Assembly: GCA_035771175.1 (NCBI GenBank) | Contig: CM069589.1 | Coordinates: forward strand, 32,041,701-32,105,700 | DNA length: 64,000 nt | From: Paratinospora sagittata | Taxonomy: Eukaryota > Streptophyta > Magnoliopsida > Ranunculales > Menispermaceae | Reading direction: 5' to 3' | In this document: one piece after another, positions 36,280 through 48,334 of the stretch | Layout of the letters: each line of letters begins with the position of its first letter | How positions within the stretch are numbered: position 1 is the first letter of the stretch | Position numbers and translations under genes: made by a program | Notes under the pieces: model-generated | The model's input: only the letters and a program-made list of their open reading frames with translations | Told to the model about the DNA's origin: nothing | The model's database searches: none

Positions 36280-36374
<95 letters not shown>

Positions 36375-37746
36375 TGGGCAACGCCCAAACGTTCAGGCAC
36401 CAAAAATCTCTATATATGAAACCCTCCTCATTTCTCATTCCTCACACCAAATCACATTCTCTTGTGATTTTCTTCTCCTTTCCACTCATTCTGAGTTTTT
36501 AGTCTTTTGAGACTCTCTGTTCGAGACTCTCGGTGCGGTGCGACGAAGTTCTGTGCGGAGGAAAGCGTCTGATCTAAAAGAAGAAGTTTTTATCTGAAGG
36601 TGGAGAACGAAACATAGGTTTTCGTGTTTTATAACTTTTATTAAAGTTTACATTCAATTATTATTATGTCTACTGTTGATTTACACCGCATTATGTCATA
36701 TAATGTTTATACTGCTGCACTTATGCCTGTATATTTGGAATTCTTGTATTACACTGTTATAATGCCGGATTTGTGGTCAATCTGACTCAACTAGACTTGG
36801 TCTTGTCCTTAGTAACTTTAAATAGTGGACGGGAGGCAACGGGCTGCTCTAGGCGATTGGTATTTAAGCAGACCTTGTGTCTCACCTCTCAACTGGGGAC
36901 TGATCTAGTTGGTCTTATTGAAAGCTATCTGCTTATACAAGTAATACTGAATGTCCTAACCTTGCACGTCGTGATACCAACTCTGATAAGGATCACCTGA
37001 CGTTGCCAAAGTCAGTCTAAATGTCAAGAAAAGACCAGACCAGTAGAGTAAACCAGTTCATGCATTGGCATCATACATATCACCACCTAGGGACATATGT
37101 GGTTTATGACTCATAGAATAGTTAGGAGCATTTCTCACTATTCATTATATTTCTCTGTAGAGGGACGTACATGAGAACCCGGCTACGCCTGGGGAGGGAC
37201 ATCAGTATGTGAATCCAGAGCATCGTTCCTGAGGAGGGACGTACAATAAGAACCTGGCTACGCCAGGGGAGAAACGTTCGGACGGACATTTGTACGTGAA
37301 CTCAGGCGATGTACGTTCATCAAACCATTACGAGACGGTGTCATGCATACATACATATTGATTGATTATGATGTTATCTTGTGTATTTAAGATATTTGAT
37401 ATTGAAGTATGTTTTATTAATTGTTATACTCACGAACTATTTACCCACTGAGCGCGTTAAGTTCACTCCATTATCATCCAACCTTTCACAGGAAATTAGG
37501 GTGGACTGGGTGCAGGTTATGGGGCCCACATTTTGTACTCTTTGTATGATTTATTTGGAATTTTGGGGAGTATGTTCCTTTGACTACTTCATATACAAAT
37601 GAATTCTGAATTAAATGAAATCAGATTTGTACTGTATATTATATTTTTTCGCTGTGCGCTCTGTTGTTACCATTGTTATTATTCCAAATGCACGCCTCGT
37701 TCGCAAGTGTACCGCCGGTTTAGGCGCGTCCAGGCGGGGTGTGACA
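36261..37746 (+). repeat. 3' LTR of A2
   Basis: It starts TGTAATACC and ends GTGTGACA. The A-tract of the 5' LTR is replaced by an (AT)n run (36284-36371). Only one GAACGTTC unit is left (about 36376-36400). Confidence 0.93.
36284..36371. repeat. (AT)n microsatellite in the A2 3' LTR
   Basis: About 44 uninterrupted AT units stand where the 5' LTR of the same element has 15 A. The minus-strand Tyr-Ile ORF read through it is an artefact. Confidence 0.95.
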
Positions 37747-39441
37747 ATACATTTCTTGCACCGATATTGCTCAATTGAATGATTTGGAAATTTGAATGAA
37801 TGATGTAAAAGCTTAAGCTCTTTAAAATCAAAAAGATTTTCCCATTAAAAAGCTCTCTAGATGTTCTGAAAATGAGAAGTGAAAATGAGAAGAGGAATAT
37901 GATGAAGATTCAACCTCATTCTCTCATTTTCTCACAAAAACATTTGGACTCAAGGAATTTTTTGGATTGATAGATTAAACACTCATTTTTCCTTAAAGAC
38001 CAAAAACTTTTCTCTCAAAACTTAGAGAATGTTGAAATTCGAAATTTGAGAATGTGTGTTAGAGAATGAAAAAGACAGAGGGGGAGGAAAAAATGATTTT
38101 TAAGGATGCTTTAAATACTTTTTCTCATTTGAAAACCCTAATCCTAGATGGAGCGTTGAGATTGAATAGATTAAAGGTAAAAAAGGCGAAATCAATGGCC
38201 TAGAATGCTATATCAAAAAGTGATTTTTCGTACAACTAAAAAGCAAAAACCCAAAGGGAAGTGCACTCCATGAAAAGTGAAAATGGGGGACCACTAAGGG
38301 GAGCGCATTCCATCCCTATAGGAGCACATTTCCCTAGTTCATAAACTTTCTAGATTGAGGTAGTGCGCTCCTACAAAGAGGGAGTACATTCCTCATACCC
38401 AAAAAAGTCACATTGCCTAGAAAAGCTAGGGAAGTGCATTCCCTCGATCCTTTTTCATCATATATTTTGTGATTTTTGATGTGTTTGAGGTTCAAGCAAT
38501 GTATCTACTGGACTTGGGATGCAAACGACACGTGAAATGACTTTCAATAAGATCAGAAACAAAGTTTAAAATCAAGTTTAAGTCTGATTACACGTAAGAG
38601 AACTAGTTTCCTCAAATAGGGTACACATGAGATAAAGATTCAAATCATGTAATTTAGCAATGCATGACTTTGAAACATACTGGAAAGTTAAAACATGTTT
38701 AAAGGAATTGGAAAACTCTCAAAAATTTGATCATAATCATGATCTTAAACAAAACTCGCAAGAGGGAGTGAGTTCCCTTACAAGGGAGTGACTCCCCCAT
38801 AGGAGAGTGAGTTCCCCAAAACAAAATATTAGAATTTTGATTTCAAATTAACTTGGAAAACACATATTAGATGAAAACAAATATGTTTGGAATTTCAAAG
38901 ATTGTTTAAAAACCATTTCATGATTTTATAAAATCAAAAAACCCAAAAACTGATCGAAAATGAATATGGCCGAACAACTTAGAAATAACCTATAACCATA
39001 AAAAAATCTAAGCAATTACAAATAGAATGAATCTTCAAACATTGATGCCTTGATCTTCGTTTGACCGTAAGTTGACTGGTAGTTTGACTTTGACTTTTAG
39101 TTGACCAGTCAAATGAAATTTTAAAATTGATCAAATGCATGCAAGTATGATTTGGAAAACTAATTGAGCAATATGGAAGCAAGAAAAATTACAACCTAAA
39201 TCTAAGTGCACTCGTAAGCTCTCATCTATTTCTTTTCAAGTCATCTCGTCCAAGCTTTGACTTTGACTTTGTTTGATCTACTTGATTGGACTTAGGACTT
39301 GAATCTTGTATTGACCTTTATCGTAGCTATGATGCTGAAACATACTCAAATTAAGAACATTAGTACCAATAGTCATATTGTTTGTTGGCATCAAAACACT
39401 AGAAAGAATCTAAGTGGAGAACCACTTAGGTCAACAATTGT

Positions 39442-39930
39442 ACGCACTATTATAGTACACATTATAATCGATTCATTCGCAAAGATTACTTTGGCTAATT
39501 TGACATAATTGTATATGTGAACTGTTATAAATGGTTGTTTCAATGATTCTAAACAATATGTCATTGGATCTAATAACCTTGTGAATGAAATGTTTCAAAT
39601 TAAAAGATAAAAATGCCAAACTCAGAAAGTCATACAAGCAAAGTTATATTACTTTTCTATTCAAAGAAATAAGACCCCAAAATTTTGATGATTCAACATA
39701 TAGTTTTCTATTTCTAGCACTGATTTAGCATTGTTAGCATTAATTAGGATTATTAGCATGTTTTTAAGATTTAATTCTTTTAAATTTTTTTAAAACAATT
39801 TCTAATTTAGTTTCAATGAAAAACCAAGTGTATTTGAAAGAAGAGTCATTAACAAAGAAAATATTATCATATGCCAATTTAATGTAAAGAGAAGGTAAAG
39901 GAAAAACATTAAGTGAAAATAAGCGTGACC
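39442..39930. other. AT-rich spacer, no gene seen
   Basis: This lies between the ATTGT target site of S2 and the copia remnant. No repeat or frame could be assigned. Confidence 0.3.
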
Positions 39931-40490
39931 ATAATCAATAATATCAAAAATCCTCTTGCAAAGCAAATTACAAGAGTTTCACTTTAAATGTGGATGATAT
40001 GTTTATTGTTAGACACGATAAATACAAAATTGCCAAATTAAAGGAGTTAATCAAGTTTTTAAATATAAAGGATTTGGGTCAAGATCAGAGAATTCTCAAC
40101 ATGCAGCATATTTCTCCAAATAGAAAAGCTAGATAACTTTGGTTATCGCATGAAAGGTACATTGAAAAAGTACTCTTAAGGTTCAACCTGGTTAAGGCAA
40201 AGTCAATTAGTTGTCTACTTACTAGCCACTTCAGGCTCCCTTCTACAAATAGTGAGAAAGAATTCAACAATTAGGAGTTTGATGTATGTCACAATCTATA
40301 TGAGATCAAACATTGTAAATGCACGCAATTGGTGTAGTTAGCAGATATCTTACACTGACAAAAAGAACTGAACAACAGTCAAGTGAATACTTTGATATCT
40401 CCGAGATTCTTCTAAAGCAAGATTATACTTTAAAGGTGATCAATTAATGTTAGTAGGCTATTGGCTAGAGAAGCAGAAATTGAAAGTGAG
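39931..40490 (+). pseudogene. Ty1/copia reverse transcriptase/RNase H remnant
   Basis: Translation of about 39975-40200 gives TLNVDDMFIVRHDKYKIAKL, a decayed form of the copia RT motif YVDDM(L/I), followed by LKELIKFLNIKDLG and SHERYIEKVLLRFNL, all typical of the copia RT C-terminal part. Downstream pieces up to about 40480 match the linker and RNase H start (LVKAKSISC, then a run with many stops). No LTRs were recognised nearby. It is a truncated, heavily mutated fragment. Confidence 0.7.
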
Positions 40491-40506
40491 AAAGATTAAT
40501 GAATGA

Positions 40507-40734
40507 TATTGAAAAAAATATTGATGAAGAAAATGAGGAAGAATGAAAAAAAAAACTAAGGATCATGATTCTATGATACCAAAGGAAAGTATGAAATTCA
40601 AAATAGAAATGAAGTTAAAAGAATGTTATAAAGCTTATACTTTACCTTCTAGTACTACATTTAAAAATGAAAATGGTGAATTAAACGAATTTATTATAGC
40701 ATGTGCGAGGACAAGTAAATTTGAGAAAAAATAA
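40507..40734 (+). pseudogene. FAR1-like DNA-binding domain fragment
   Basis: The frame 40543-40734 reads IPKESMKFKIEMKLKECYKA, then FKNENGELNEFIIACAR. This fits the start of the FAR1 DNA-binding domain (P..GM.F.S.....FY..YA, then an ACAR/ACVR cysteine motif). FAR1/FHY3 proteins are MULE-transposase-derived transcription factors. The fragment stops shortly after the first cysteine. No exon structure or promoter is clear. See the matching C-terminal fragment at 41630-42140. Confidence 0.55.
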
Positions 40735-40739
40735 GAGGA

Positions 40740-41629
40740 TATGTAGGAAAACCATTACATCAAAATATGGCCACAATGCTAAAACCATTACAAAATTATT
40801 TAAAGGCAAGTTTGCAATACACAAGCAATCCACGAGCTTTCTTTTAAATAAATACAAATTACTTTGATTATTTTATAAAAAATATTATTTACTATCAGTT
40901 AGGTATAATAATTAAAAATAAGATCAAATTAGTTAACATTTATTTTAGTATAGAACCATAAAGAAGATGAAATGAGAGAAGGCTTGAAAACTAAATACAT
41001 ATAAGATTAACTGTGACAGAGGGGTGTAAAGGAAATATATACACAGACAAAAAAAATCTAAAAAGTAGAGATATGCCCCTATTAATCAATGTGCAAGGAG
41101 AGAGGTAGGGATACAATAAATAAAACTAGAAGGGAAGGGAAACGAAAAGACATTAAGGCTAGAAATTGCCACGTGTCAACATATATATGAATTATTTGCA
41201 TTATGGTATCTAACAATGGTGATTCTTGAACAAAACCATATAATTATCTTTTGCTACAGATGTTGGGGGGAACCAAGAATTTATCTTTTGCATAGAAGGA
41301 TGCTAGAAATCAATGATGATGAAGGGTGCTTAAAACATGTTTTTTAAGACAAATACAAGATGAAGGGCACCATATCAATATAAAATTTCATTTGATACAA
41401 CATAATAAATAAGTATATTATGAATGATTGTTCACAGCTTAGTGATCATGTATGAATGGGTAATTACCTAGCTAGGACAAATCAATGTTCATCTATTCAT
41501 GTAGCTGTTTCAAAGTGTAGTGTTCCCAAATAGTAAACATAATGTATGTCTTTGGCATATAATGAAGAAGGTATCGAGAAATTGGGTGCATATATACAAG
41601 GAGTATAAAAAAAAAAATTATTTGGATAT
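40740..41629. other. AT-rich stretch between FAR1-like fragments
   Basis: No clear FAR1 middle part could be read on either strand. It is probably intron-like or decayed sequence. No other gene seen. Confidence 0.3.
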
Positions 41630-42140
41630 GTATAATTTATTGAGAATAGATGAATTTGAGAAATGTTGGGGTGAGATGATTAATTAATTTTCTTTTCAAA
41701 GGAATGTATCTCTTAATGAAATACAATATGGGAGGGTTCTTATATTTGTCAAAGATACATTTTGGGCAATAATGTCAACAACTCAACATATTGAAAATAT
41801 GAATACACATTTTAATGGATATGTGAATATATATAAAAACATCATAAAAGCAATTCATAAGTTAATATATACATATGATATGACTTGGGATAGAAAATAT
41901 GAACAAGACGCGCTAGTGGTGGTTGATTTTCATTCTTTTTGTAGAGAATGCGCTTTAATGACTTATTGAATGCAATAATGTCACAAATCTTCCTCTCAAG
42001 TACATTTCATCAATTAAATGGAAAAAAGATTTTAAACGTTAATGCATCAGCAAGAAAAATCACATGTTCAAGATGGTGGTGTGTTGCCATGTGCACCAAT
42101 AAGTGTATTCTCACAAATAGCTCTTATCATTGAAAAAGAG
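41630..42140 (+). pseudogene. FAR1/MULE transposase-like C-terminal fragment
   Basis: Translation gives RIDEFEKCWGEMIN, then VKDTFWAIMSTTQHIENMNT and HFNGYV (41772 onward). These match the conserved FAR1/MULE block DEFE..W..M, KDTFWAGMSTTQRSESMNAFFDGYV. Further on YEQDALVVVDFHSF corresponds to the YE.EA.ADF.SF part. Stops and missing segments (TAA near 41686, broken frame after 41969) show it is dead. Together with 40507-40734 it is the remains of one FAR1-related gene or MULE, next to the target site of the hAT element. Confidence 0.65.
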
Positions 42141-42795
42141 TCAAAGATGATGTTGGAGAAAGTAAATTGAGGAGAAACAACCCAAGGCCTTTCTAACCCG
42201 TTGAAAACCCAGCCCGCCCTAACGGGCTTGTAGGGTGTCTAAATACATGATCAAGGGTGGAGCCATTTGGGGGGCTATCCTAGGCTATAGCCCAGATAGC
42301 TTTTTTTTTAAAAAAAGTTCATAATACACTTATGTAATCTATTCATACCCAATAACCTAAATGCCAAATTTTTAAATAGCAATCGCCCAGGATAATAAAA
42401 TAAATTGAAAACCGAAATAAAAAAAATAAAAAAAAATAAAAACGTAGAGCTGCGATGAGCTCCGCGGTGCTACGTTTAAATTCTCTGGGTGCCGCGATGA
42501 GCTCGTGGCGCCTAGAAGCAGGCTCTTCTTGGATACTTTTTTCTCCACGTTTTTATTAAACCCCAAATCTCACAAACTGTGAAATCGCACAAAACAAATC
42601 CCACAAATCACCCTCAAGCAAATAGCCCAAATCAACCCTAAATCGTACAAACGAAATCACTCGACCTCCACTAGATCAGTCAACTTAATCTCCATTCGAT
42701 CTCTCGCTCAATCTCCGCTGCGACTCTGTTTATATCCACTTGAGGTTTGAATCGTTTGATCGTTTCTTTATCTCCAGTCTCCAATATAGTTTTCT

Positions 42796-45264
42796 TGTAA
42801 CACCTCATACTTTTAATCAATATATTTGGTTGACTTATACGTTATGATACACGTATAAGTACCTTTAAAGTCATGTGCACATGTGACAAATGAACTTGAA
42901 AATGTCAAAACTGAGTTCATAATGTGATTTTAAATAGAAATCGATTTATAATACGTGTATTCCTCGTGTGGATTGAGAGTATAGAAGAAGAAGAATGAAT
43001 TAAAAAATAGATATATATTAAATTACTGTTCATTTACTAGTACTGTTCACGGAACAGAACCGTGAACAGTACTCGTATGGAATAAGAAAAAAAAAAGATT
43101 AAAAGATGTTGCAGAGAATGAAACGTAAGAAAGAAGAGAAAGAGAAAGGAAAGAAAAGGGAAAACGACATATTCGTGGCCAAATTTGACGTGTCGGTAAG
43201 CTAGTTTTACTATTTTTCGTCGTGAAATTGATTTTTAACTAGTGTATGACGATTCTAGCAGAGTAATTTTAGCTATGAGAGTCGTTTTATGACGTTTTCA
43301 AAATTGGGATTTTGACCTAACTTGAATGAAAATTTGTTCGAAAGGTTGAAAAACACTCCCTAAACTATAGAAGCCCTGAATATGTGGTTAAATTTTATTT
43401 ATGTGTTCATTTGGAACTTTTATGGCTGTTGGAAGTTAAGAGTTTAAATGGAGACCTTTCGAATCATATTAAACTCGATGAAACTCCAATTTAAGGCTAC
43501 AGAATGATAGAATGAACTATTGTGAGTCCATCGATGCTAATTTCATGATTTTTGGAGACCGTTTGACAATTTTAGTAAAAATTTATATGTTTCCAATGAA
43601 TAAAATGGAATTGGACTCCAGTGAAACTCCAGTTTGAGATCATAGAATCGTAGAGAATTGAATTTCGGATGTTTCGATGCTAAGATTGTGATTTTTGGAT
43701 ATGATTTAATATTTTTAGTAACTAAATATATGGTTTTGGTGAGTAAAATTGACTTTGGATGCCTTCGCGAACGTGTAAAATCTTAGTAAAATACCTGTTG
43801 AAGGTAGTAGAATGGTAGTAGGAATGATTTTACACGTGTCAATGTGGACAAAATAATTTTAGAAATGTTCTATATTTTTAATAAAATTGATATATGTTCC
43901 AAGAGAAAAATAAAACTGAGAACTAGTGAAAATATGACTTGAAAATCTATTTTCACTGTTCTTTCTTGTGGAAATATCTGGATTGACCACAGAAACGAGA
44001 TAGTAGTTTCTTCAACTGCTTATGAGTCCTAAATTGAGTTGGAATCTAAAGTCATAGAATGCGTATAATATTTTTAAGATTTATCTTTATTATTTGTGAT
44101 TTGAAGTGAGTTGAGAAATTGAATATGTAAATAGATATGAATAAATGAAATTGAATTATGGAGTGGTTGTGACAGGTTGAGTTAGTTGGATTTAAATTGG
44201 AGCTGGACTCGAAAGCGACGATAATTGGGTTTAATTTGGAACATGTTGTACTGTGAGTATAGTTTTCTTGATTTGGTTCTTGTATGACATTGTATACATA
44301 TAAAATGTTTGATTTTATGCGTGCTATATTTATATGTAATGCATTGAGTTTTTATTGATCATGCAAACTGATTTTAGCAATTGGAGCTTATAATAATGTC
44401 ATTTCGTTAGGAATTAGACCCGGATGAGGTTTTGCGAAACCTCATTGTCAGTAGGTCTGTCCTAACAAGGGTTGCGATCCGTGAAATGACTGTGAATTGG
44501 GTAATGAGAGGTTGTGGCTGCCTTATAACGGTCACACAAGGGTTAGACCCGCTCTCTTGCTTTGAAGGAGGGAGATGGTAAATTTTTATGAAACTGTGCA
44601 CTAGTTTATTGAATGAGCATAAACTATATATTGTGGGCATGTATATTATTTTGATGAATGTTGCATATGTGCTCGGAAATATTTTAATTTAACCGATTTG
44701 ATATGTCATGTTTCCCTAAATGCATGCGATTGTCATGTCAAGAGCTGTACTCACTGAGCTTGTTGATTGCTCACTCCATTTCCGCCAATATTTCAGGTAC
44801 CGAGTCGAAGGGAAAAGGAAAAATCCGTCAGTGATAATCACGTGATTGCTCATCTGGTATATGTATGTATGCTTGGAGGAAATAGGTTATATTTTTGTTA
44901 TTTTCATATGTATAATTATCACATACTATATATATAATATCACCTAGATGGGTTGTGTGGTAATATTATATAATGTTTGTGATGATGGAATGAGATGATC
45001 ATAGATATTTATCAGGTGAGAATTTAATTTGTGGAATGAATGTGATGATGATTTATATATATATTTGATTTGATTTTTGGTATATTAGGAAAGTGTGAAA
45101 TGTCCATTTTATGGGGAGGTGCTGTCAAAATTTTTGAAAACTTTGGGAAGTTTTGTGAATGTCCGTTGAGGCTGACAGTGTATTATATATTGTATATGGA
45201 TATGTACAGTGTATAGTACACTGTGCCGATCATGATGTCAGCCTACATCAGGGGCGTCGTGACA
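42796..45264 (+). mobile_element. Solo LTR of family B (2469 bp) in the hAT element
   Basis: It starts TGTAACACCTCATAC and ends GGGCGTCGTGACA, with perfect TTTCT duplications (42791-42795 and 45265-45269). Its 3' half closely follows the LTRs of the element at 46223-55025 (for example the AATTAGACCCGGATGAGG segment near 44411). The 5' half is more diverged and longer. It contains a perfect 14-bp hairpin (43039-43073). No coding sequence. Confidence 0.88.
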
Positions 45265-45508
45265 TTTCTTTTTTTTGCTTTTTTTTTTGTCGTTCTCTAT
45301 TTCTGCTTCTCAACGTATTATCATTTTTTTGGGTTTTGTAGATTCAGAGAGAGCGAGACCAAGGGCGAGGGCGAGAACCAAGACAAGTAGACAACAATAT
45401 TTCTAGCTTCGACGATTGTTATACGTTATGTAACTTGTGTTAACGTTTGGGGGTGATTCCTTTCCCGTTCGAGTTCCTTGCATTCTTCGCAAATCCCTCG
45501 ATCCAATG

Positions 45509-46190
45509 TGTTGATTTCTTTTTTTTCTCTCCAATTTTCTTGTGTAATTTTTTTGTTTTCTTATCTGATTTGTTGTAATTTTTTTGATATGTCAGTTATT
45601 TTTTATTATTTTCTAATCCAACTGTTAAATTATTTTTTAATTGCAAATAACTATTTTGTTGTGAGATTATCTTTATTATAAATATTTTTTTAATGCTCAG
45701 TTGCATTTTTTTTTGTCAAGAATGCTTATTGCATTGGATAGTGGATATTAGATATTCTCATTTAGTTATTTTCTTGTTTGCAAACAATGAAGCTTATTTA
45801 TTAATAGTTTTTTTCTCTCTCCAATTTTCTTGAGTGTAATTTTTTTGTTTGCTTATCTAATTTGTTGTAATTTTTTTGATATATCAGTGATATTTTCATT
45901 TTATTTTCTAACCTAGCTGTTAAATTATTTTTTTAATTGTAAATAAGTATTTTGTTGTGAGATTATTTTTATTATAAATGTTTTTTAATGCTTAGTTGCA
46001 TTTTTTTTGTCAAGAATGCTTATTGCATTGGATAGTGGTTGGTTATTCTCATTTAGTCATTTTCTTGTTTGCTAATGATGAACTTTATTTATTAGTAGGT
46101 TTTTTTTTTTTCTCTCCAATTGTCTTAAGTGTAGTTTTTTTGTTTGTTTATCTAATTTGTTGTATTTTTTTTTCAAATATCTAGCTAAAA
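45509..46190. repeat. ~292-bp tandem duplication in hAT non-coding DNA
   Basis: About 2.3 units repeat with a 290-295-bp period; CTCTCCAATT recurs near 45527, 45817 and 46112. Each carries a poly-T block, ATTTGTTGTAATTTTTTTGATAT and CAAGAATGCTTATTGCATTG. It lies between the hAT 5' region and the insertion site of gypsy element B, probably an intron or leader of the transposase gene. Confidence 0.8.
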
Positions 46191-46222
46191 AAATTGATTT
46201 TTTTTTCTTTTGAGATAAAACT

Positions 46223-48145
46223 TGTAACACCCCGTACTTTTCATTATACACCTACGTTGAGGAATACGTATACGTACGCGTATACGAACGTAGGAGTTAA
46301 ACATACATGTGTATAAACCTACCTAAATTAAGTAGATTTGCATTCTTAAATGTCATCTTATCAGTAGATTATAAGATGATTATAAGATAAGATATAGATT
46401 AGGATAAGATGATATACATTAGTATTCTTATATTTCATTCTTTTATCTAATTCTCTCACCTTCTCTCTCACGTCATTCTCTCACTTTTTCTCATTCTCTC
46501 ACCTTTCTCTCTCACACGTTAAACAAAAAGAATAAAAAAAGTAAAAAAAAAGGAGTTGCAAAAGAAAGAGAAGGAGAAGAAGAAGTGCAGAACGAGAGAA
46601 AGGAAATGACGAAAGGAAGAAAGAAGGGGAAACGGTGAGAAAACGCGAAATCTGAACCTGTGGTAAGCGATTTCTACCTTATTTCTTCGTGAAATTGATC
46701 TCTAAGGAGTAATTTTTGTTGTGGGAGCCGTTTTATGGCGTTTTCAAAACTTGGGGTTTTGACCCAACGTGAATAAAAATCCGCTAGAAAGACAGAAAAA
46801 CGCTCCCTGGACTGTTGGGACCCCGAATATGTGGTTAGATTCCATTTCATGATTTTTGGAGACCGTTTGACAATTTTAATACAATTTACATCTTTCGGAT
46901 GAATAGTAAATAGTAAATAGTGAATAGTACTGTAAACAGTGATGTGAACAATGATTTGAAATCATAGATTCGTAGAGAACTGAATTCCGGACGTTTCGAT
47001 ACTAAGATCGTGATTTTTGGATATGATTTGATATTTTTAGTAGCTAACGATATGATAAATGATGCGTCTCATGATAATCTATGGTAATTTCAGTATTTAA
47101 ATTGAGAGCTTAAGGGCATGGATAAACGCTCTTGAGGAAGCAATATTGTTGTTCGATTTTAGAGGTTGGCTTAGAAAACCCGTGTAACCACTGTGAGTAT
47201 AGTTTTCTTGATTTGGTTCTTGTATGGCATTGTACGCATATAAAATGTTTGATTGTAAGCATGTGATATGTATATATAATGCATTGAGTTTTATAGATCA
47301 TGCAAACTGATTTTAGCACTTGGAGTTTGTAATGATGTCATTTCGTTAGGAATTAGACCCGGATGAGGTTTTGCGAGTCCTCATTGTCATTAGGTCTGTC
47401 CTAACAAGGGTTGCGATCCTTGAAATGACTGTGAATTGGGTAATTAGAGGCTGTGGCTACCTTGTAACGGCCGTACAAGGGTTAGACCGCTCTCTTGCCT
47501 TGCGGAGGAGGGAGATTGTGCATTATGTTATTGAAAACTCATGCAATTTATGATGTTGATATGTACAATATATTCGTTGAATGATGCATGTGTTGAATAA
47601 GTGTTTGAAACGATTTTAAATGTCATATTTCTCTAAATGTATATATTTGCCATCTCAAGAACTATATTCACTGAGCTGTTGTTTGCTCACCCCATTTCCT
47701 CCAATATTTCAGGTATTGAGTCGAAGGGAAAAGGAAAAATTTGTGAGTGATAATCACGTGAACCTTCGTCTGGTACGTGTATGTATGCTTGGAGGAAATA
47801 GATTATATTTTGTTATTTTGATATGTATAATTATCACACACTATATATATGTAATATCACCTAGATGGGTTGTGTGGTAATATTATATAATGCTTGGGAT
47901 GATGAAATGAGATGATCATAGATATTTATCAGATGAGACTTTAATTTGTGGAATGAATGGAATGTTTATAGAGATCTATATAGGATTTGATTTGTGGTAT
48001 ATTAAAAAAAAAATTGCTGTAACAATTGGGAATTATTATGAGACTACGTGAAGGCTGGCAGTGTATTGTATACTATATGGGTATGTACAGTGTATAGTAC
48101 ACTGTGTCGGTCATGACGTCAGCCTACGTCAGGGGCGTCGTGACA
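46223..48145 (+). repeat. 5' LTR of element B
   Basis: TGTAACACCCC...GTGACA, 1923 bp. Its first 100 bp contain palindromic CGTATACG words on either side of TACG. No TATA box was picked with confidence. A purine-rich leader-like stretch lies near 46545-46640. Confidence 0.93.
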
Positions 48146-48149
48146 ATAT

Positions 48150-48161
48150 TGGTATCAGAGC
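48150..48161 (+). other. Primer binding site of element B
   Basis: TGGTATCAGAGC, a perfect match to initiator Met-tRNA, four bases after the LTR. Confidence 0.93.
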
Positions 48162-48334
48162 TACGTTTAGGATTAAAAGCCTAAAAGGTTAAAAGCTTTA
48201 GTATCTTATGTTTGTTTTAAGGGTTTATGTACGGGTAAATAACATATCTATAAAGATTTAGTAATCGGATTAGCTGACTTATATGCTCCTTTATCTCTGT
48301 GAATGGCAGATTGAAAGAAACGTATGAGGCAATC

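Larger units (their letters stand above)
26019..37746 (+). mobile_element. Ty3/gypsy chromovirus element A2 (same family as A1), full structure
   Basis: It runs from TGTAATACC to GTGTGACA, flanked by ATACC (26014-26018) and ATACA (37747-37751), a 5-bp duplication with one change. It has the same order as A1 and retains the gag zinc knuckle and protease motif that A1 lost. All its frames carry stops or frameshifts, so it is inactive. LTR lengths (1450 and 1486 bp) differ mainly at the A/AT tract and the minisatellite. Confidence 0.93.
25485..39436 (-). mobile_element. Solo LTR S2 (2.2 kb), reverse orientation, split by gypsy element A2
   Basis: The ends are TGGACACCCAAGAGG (25485) and TAGGTCAACA (39436), with flanks GTTGT (25480-25484) and ATTGT (39437-39441), one change in five. 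Without A2 it is 25485-26018 plus 37752-39436, about 2219 bp. The reverse complement of its right end matches the start of S1 (TGTTGACCTAAG... CTAACAAACAATAT). No coding sequence. A2 sits 534 bp from one end, whereas A1 sits 109 bp from the same end of S1, so the insertions are independent. Confidence 0.72.

Noticed and set aside
36056..36403. Minus-strand ORF of 115 codons with a long Tyr-Ile run
   Set aside because: It is a translation of the (AT)n microsatellite plus antisense ORF3 sequence.
7001..37746. A1 and A2 as parts of one segmental duplication
   Set aside because: Target duplications differ, the surrounding solo LTRs are in opposite orientation and the insertion points within them differ, so these are separate transposition events.
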